Positions 61,417 to 64,000 of a DNA stretch of 64,000 nt are shown piece after piece. The notes under the pieces are model-generated. The model was not told where the DNA came from. It saw only the letters and a list, made by a program, of their open reading frames with translations, and made no database searches. Every line of letters begins with the position of its first letter. Within the stretch, counting starts at the first letter, position 1. The position numbers were made by a program, and so were the translations under genes. The stretch comes from Linnemannia schmuckeri (lineage: Eukaryota > Mortierellomycota > Mortierellomycetes > Mortierellales > Mortierellaceae): the NCBI GenBank assembly GCA_029449235.1, contig JANATG010000005.1, positions 1 to 64,000 of the forward strand, written 5' to 3'.

Positions 61417-63813
61417 TTAGGTGCGCATGGCTTCGAGAGCCTTGAGCTTGAGTCCGAGTTGACGAAGTCGGTCGATCGAGTTCCAGACACGCTCCTGCTG
61501 AATAGCACGGATCTTGCGGGCAGCCAACTTCGTCTTACGAGCCTTGGTGGGCCAAGAATGAGCGGTGAACTCAAAGTTCCAGTGATGGAAGATGAACACC
61601 TTGACAAAGTCAAGGAAGACGAAATAGACCAGCGAGATCGCAATGACAACAATACCCCAGATCCATCCGATGGCCTCACCGACAATGACTCCGTAGACAC
61701 AGATCAACATGGCAAAGACCTGGGTGCCCATGACCGCGATAAAGAAGATGGGTGAGGGCATATTCTCCCAGAAGTAACCAGAAAGACGGGTTGAGAAGAT
61801 AACGAAATGAGGTGCCGAGGAAATGTGGAGGTATATGATGGCCTCGAGCTGCGCTTCCGAGACACGGAAGACATCTCTTGCGATAAAGAAATGAGCAAAG
61901 GACAGGGCGGTTAAGAGGGCACCGAGGACGATGGACAAACAGATCAATTGCCCGATTCTCCACTTGTCGGGATGGGCCGAGATCTTGGCGTTGTCGACGG
62001 AAATGACCAGCGTGGCGGCATCGTTCAGGATACAGATGAGAATCAGCAGGATAGGCTTCATGTGCCATTGGAGCGCCATGGTAATGCAGAAGAAGAACAT
62101 CAAGAAGTGCACAGTCGATGTAATACGGTAAAGGGCATAAGAACGCATACGCTGGAAGATGGCACGGGAGGTCATCAAACCATCGACAATGGTTGACAGA
62201 CCGGGGGCAAGTAAGACAATATCAGCAGCAGAGCGGGCAGCATCCGTGCATCCGTGGACAGCAATACCAACGTTGGCCTTCTTGAGAGCGGGGGCATCGT
62301 TGACACCGTCACCGGTCATTCCGACAAGAATACCACGGTTCTGGAGCAGTTCAACGACACGGTACTTGTGTTCGGGAATGACCTGAGCGAAACCATCGGC
62401 GCGGATACAGTGCTCGGTAATCTCCTCGTCCGATTTGTCAGCATCGACCAAGTGTCCGGCATCCAGAATGACACGTCCCATACCGAGACGGTGGGCGACC
62501 TCCTTGGCGATAATCTGTTGGTCTCCAGTAATCATCTTGACATCGACTCCCATATCATTGCAGCGGCGGATGGTATCTCCAGAGTCGGGGCGAGGGGGGT
62601 CAATCAGGGAGATCATTCCAACGAGCTCGTATTCCTCGAGGGAGCCATGCTTGGTGCGAGCAACGCCCAGGGCACGGAGCCCACGTTTGGCAAGAGCGTT
62701 GACAGCACGGGCAGCATCATCATCGCCGCCGACAAGACGGATAATAACCTGAGGTGCACCCTTGGCGACCTTGAAGGATTCCTGGGAGTTCAAGTCCATG
62801 ACGGTGGCCTGGGTCATCTTGGTAGCAGGGTTGAAGGGCAAGAATGAAGTCACCTTGTAGCCGGGGACGTCGTGCTTGTGGGTGCGATCCTTAAGGATCT
62901 CGAGCTGCTCCTCGGCGGCGGTACGGACAGCGAATTCAATGGGGTCGTTTGCACCGGGCTCAGCAGCGAGGTACGAGTACAGGAGAATATCTTCTGAAGT
63001 GTAGTTATTGGTCAGGTAAGGCTCATCAAAGGTCAATTCGTTGAGTGTCAGAGTACCGGTCTTGTCGGAGCAGAGCACAGAGACAGAGGCCATCTCCTCG
63101 ACGGCTGTCAGGCGCTTAACAATAACCTTCCGGAGGGCGAGTTCTTTGGCACCCATGGCCATGGTGACGGACATGACAGTGGGAAGACCGACGGGGATGG
63201 CAGCAATGGTCAACACGAGAACCCGCTCGAGCACCTTCTTGAAGGCACCTTCAGGGGTGCCGCGGTTGACAACCAAGAGATAGATGAGAATGATGAGGAC
63301 CAGGACGACCGTAATGAGAATCAAAAAGTTACCGATCCGGTTAATGATCTTTTGGAAGTGACCCTCCTCAGTAGCGACGGCCATTAGACCAGCAGCACGA
63401 CCAATAAAAGTGTCACCTCCGGTCTTGGTAACGACAGCCATCTGTTGACCCTGCTTAACAATCGAGGACGAGTAGACGGTGGCACCCTTGTTCTTAGACA
63501 AAGGAAGTGACTCTCCCGTCAAGGCAGATTGATCGACCTGGAGATCACCCTCAGTGGCCTCACCGGTAGCACCGATACCAAGAAGACGACCATCTGCGGG
63601 GATAATGTCTCCTAGACGAAGAACAATCACATCACCAGGAACCAGTTCGGAGGTGTCGAGTTCGACTAAGTGTCCATTACGCCAACAGCGGGTCTTGAGG
63701 GCAAGGGTCTGTTTGAGGGCATCTAGCGCAGACTCGGCCTTAGCTTCCTCGACGAATCCGATTGTCGCGTTAATGAATAGCAAGGCCAGAATAATACCAA
63801 AATCCGCCCAATC
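61417..63813 (-). CDS. PMA1: Plasma-membrane H+-ATPase (P3A-type), 5' end outside window
   Basis: Proton pump that energises fungal nutrient uptake. The last exon covers about 799 residues from an acceptor at 63814 (ACAG|GATTGGGCGG, giving DWADFGIILAL) to TAA at 61417. Numbered from the first Met at 63783: TGES (89-92), IPVGLP (196-201, membrane segment 4), phosphorylation site DKTGTLT (240-246), KGAPQ (341-345), MITGDQ (417-422), TGDGVNDAP (490-498), then the C-terminal membrane segments and a basic tail ending EAMRT. The N-terminal cytosolic region and first membrane segments (roughly 100-130 residues) lie upstream and could not be placed in 63814-64000, which reads as intron or unresolved sequence. 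Sequence looks intact. Confidence 0.93.
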   Translation of the reverse strand, partial: DWADFGIILALLFINATIGFVEEAKAESALDALKQTLALKTRCWRNGHLVELDTSELVPGDVIVLRLGDIIPADGRLLGIGATGEATEGDLQVDQSALTGESLPLSKNKGATVYSSSIVKQGQQMAVVTKTGGDTFIGRAAGLMAVATEEGHFQKIINRIGNFLILITVVLVLIILIYLLVVNRGTPEGAFKKVLERVLVLTIAAIPVGLPTVMSVTMAMGAKELALRKVIVKRLTAVEEMASVSVLCSDKTGTLTLNELTFDEPYLTNNYTSEDILLYSYLAAEPGANDPIEFAVRTAAEEQLEILKDRTHKHDVPGYKVTSFLPFNPATKMTQATVMDLNSQESFKVAKGAPQVIIRLVGGDDDAARAVNALAKRGLRALGVARTKHGSLEEYELVGMISLIDPPRPDSGDTIRRCNDMGVDVKMITGDQQIIAKEVAHRLGMGRVILDAGHLVDADKSDEEITEHCIRADGFAQVIPEHKYRVVELLQNRGILVGMTGDGVNDAPALKKANVGIAVHGCTDAARSAADIVLLAPGLSTIVDGLMTSRAIFQRMRSYALYRITSTVHFLMFFFCITMALQWHMKPILLILICILNDAATLVISVDNAKISAHPDKWRIGQLICLSIVLGALLTALSFAHFFIARDVFRVSEAQLEAIIYLHISSAPHFVIFSTRLSGYFWENMPSPIFFIAVMGTQVFAMLICVYGVIVGEAIGWIWGIVVIAISLVYFVFLDFVKVFIFHHWNFEFTAHSWPTKARKTKLAARKIRAIQQERVWNSIDRLRQLGLKLKALEAMRT

Positions 63814-64000
63814 CTGTCATTATTTTTTTCATCAAAGTCAAGTAGATGGGTTAGTTTAGGTATTCAATATGATGATCGCGTTGCAACAACACCAAAAGGC
63901 TTTGGGCAGAGAGTACAACATCCAATGCATCCCAGATCGACCCCGCGATCCTATGCACGTGCCACCACTCCGCGCGCTTGTCCTTTCCTGCCTGTCAGCT

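Noticed and set aside
57179..64000. tRNA or other structured RNA genes
   Set aside because: Scanned for tRNA-like arms and A/B-box patterns by eye and found nothing convincing; a covariance-model search could not be run.

Overview
This window is the left end of a chromosome from a filamentous fungus. It opens with C-rich telomeric repeats, its protein genes carry short GT-AG introns, and it encodes RHO1, COP9 signalosome subunit 6, a p58/Nup49-type nucleoporin and a plasma-membrane H+-ATPase. An early-diverging lineage (Mucoromycota or Mortierellomycota) is my best guess from the style of the genes and retroelements; this is inference and was not tested.

Bases 1-217 are telomeric repeats with a variable T run (T5-8AGGG on the G strand). 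Directly against them, 218-6403 is a 6.2 kb element with 227-bp terminal inverted repeats (TIRs). It carries two convergent genes: a large DUF6589-like protein (possible transposase) and a RecQ-type helicase. It is flanked on both sides by the telomere-like 9-mer TAAAAAACC. Its inner flank is a Ty3/gypsy gag gene that has lost its 5' end. This suggests a broken retrotransposon healed by telomere addition, followed by insertion of the TIR element into the telomeric repeats.

From 6411 to 42293 lies a nest of Ty3/gypsy retrotransposons of four families. Family A (203-bp LTR, 339-aa Gag, chromodomain Pol) has five copies or remnants. Family B (98-bp LTR, 394-aa Gag, chromodomain Pol) has a full-length minus-strand copy with identical LTRs and a 5-bp target duplication, a full-length plus-strand copy, and fragments. 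Family C (385-bp LTR, no chromodomain) spans 20921-40885 and is split by a block of A and B elements inserted at GATTC. Family D is an old chromodomain element, itself split by C. A and B carry -1 frameshift sites (GGGAAAW) at the gag-pol overlap. C has instead one in-frame UGA followed by CUAG, within the conserved end of its protease domain.

From about 44.4 kb the sequence is ordinary host DNA: an unrecognised 712-aa protein gene (minus), the nucleoporin (minus, eight exons), RHO1 (plus, five exons), CSN6 (plus, eight exons), a 3.6-kb tract with three decayed copies of an unidentified coding repeat, and PMA1 (minus, 5' end outside the window). No tRNA, rRNA or CRISPR array was seen.
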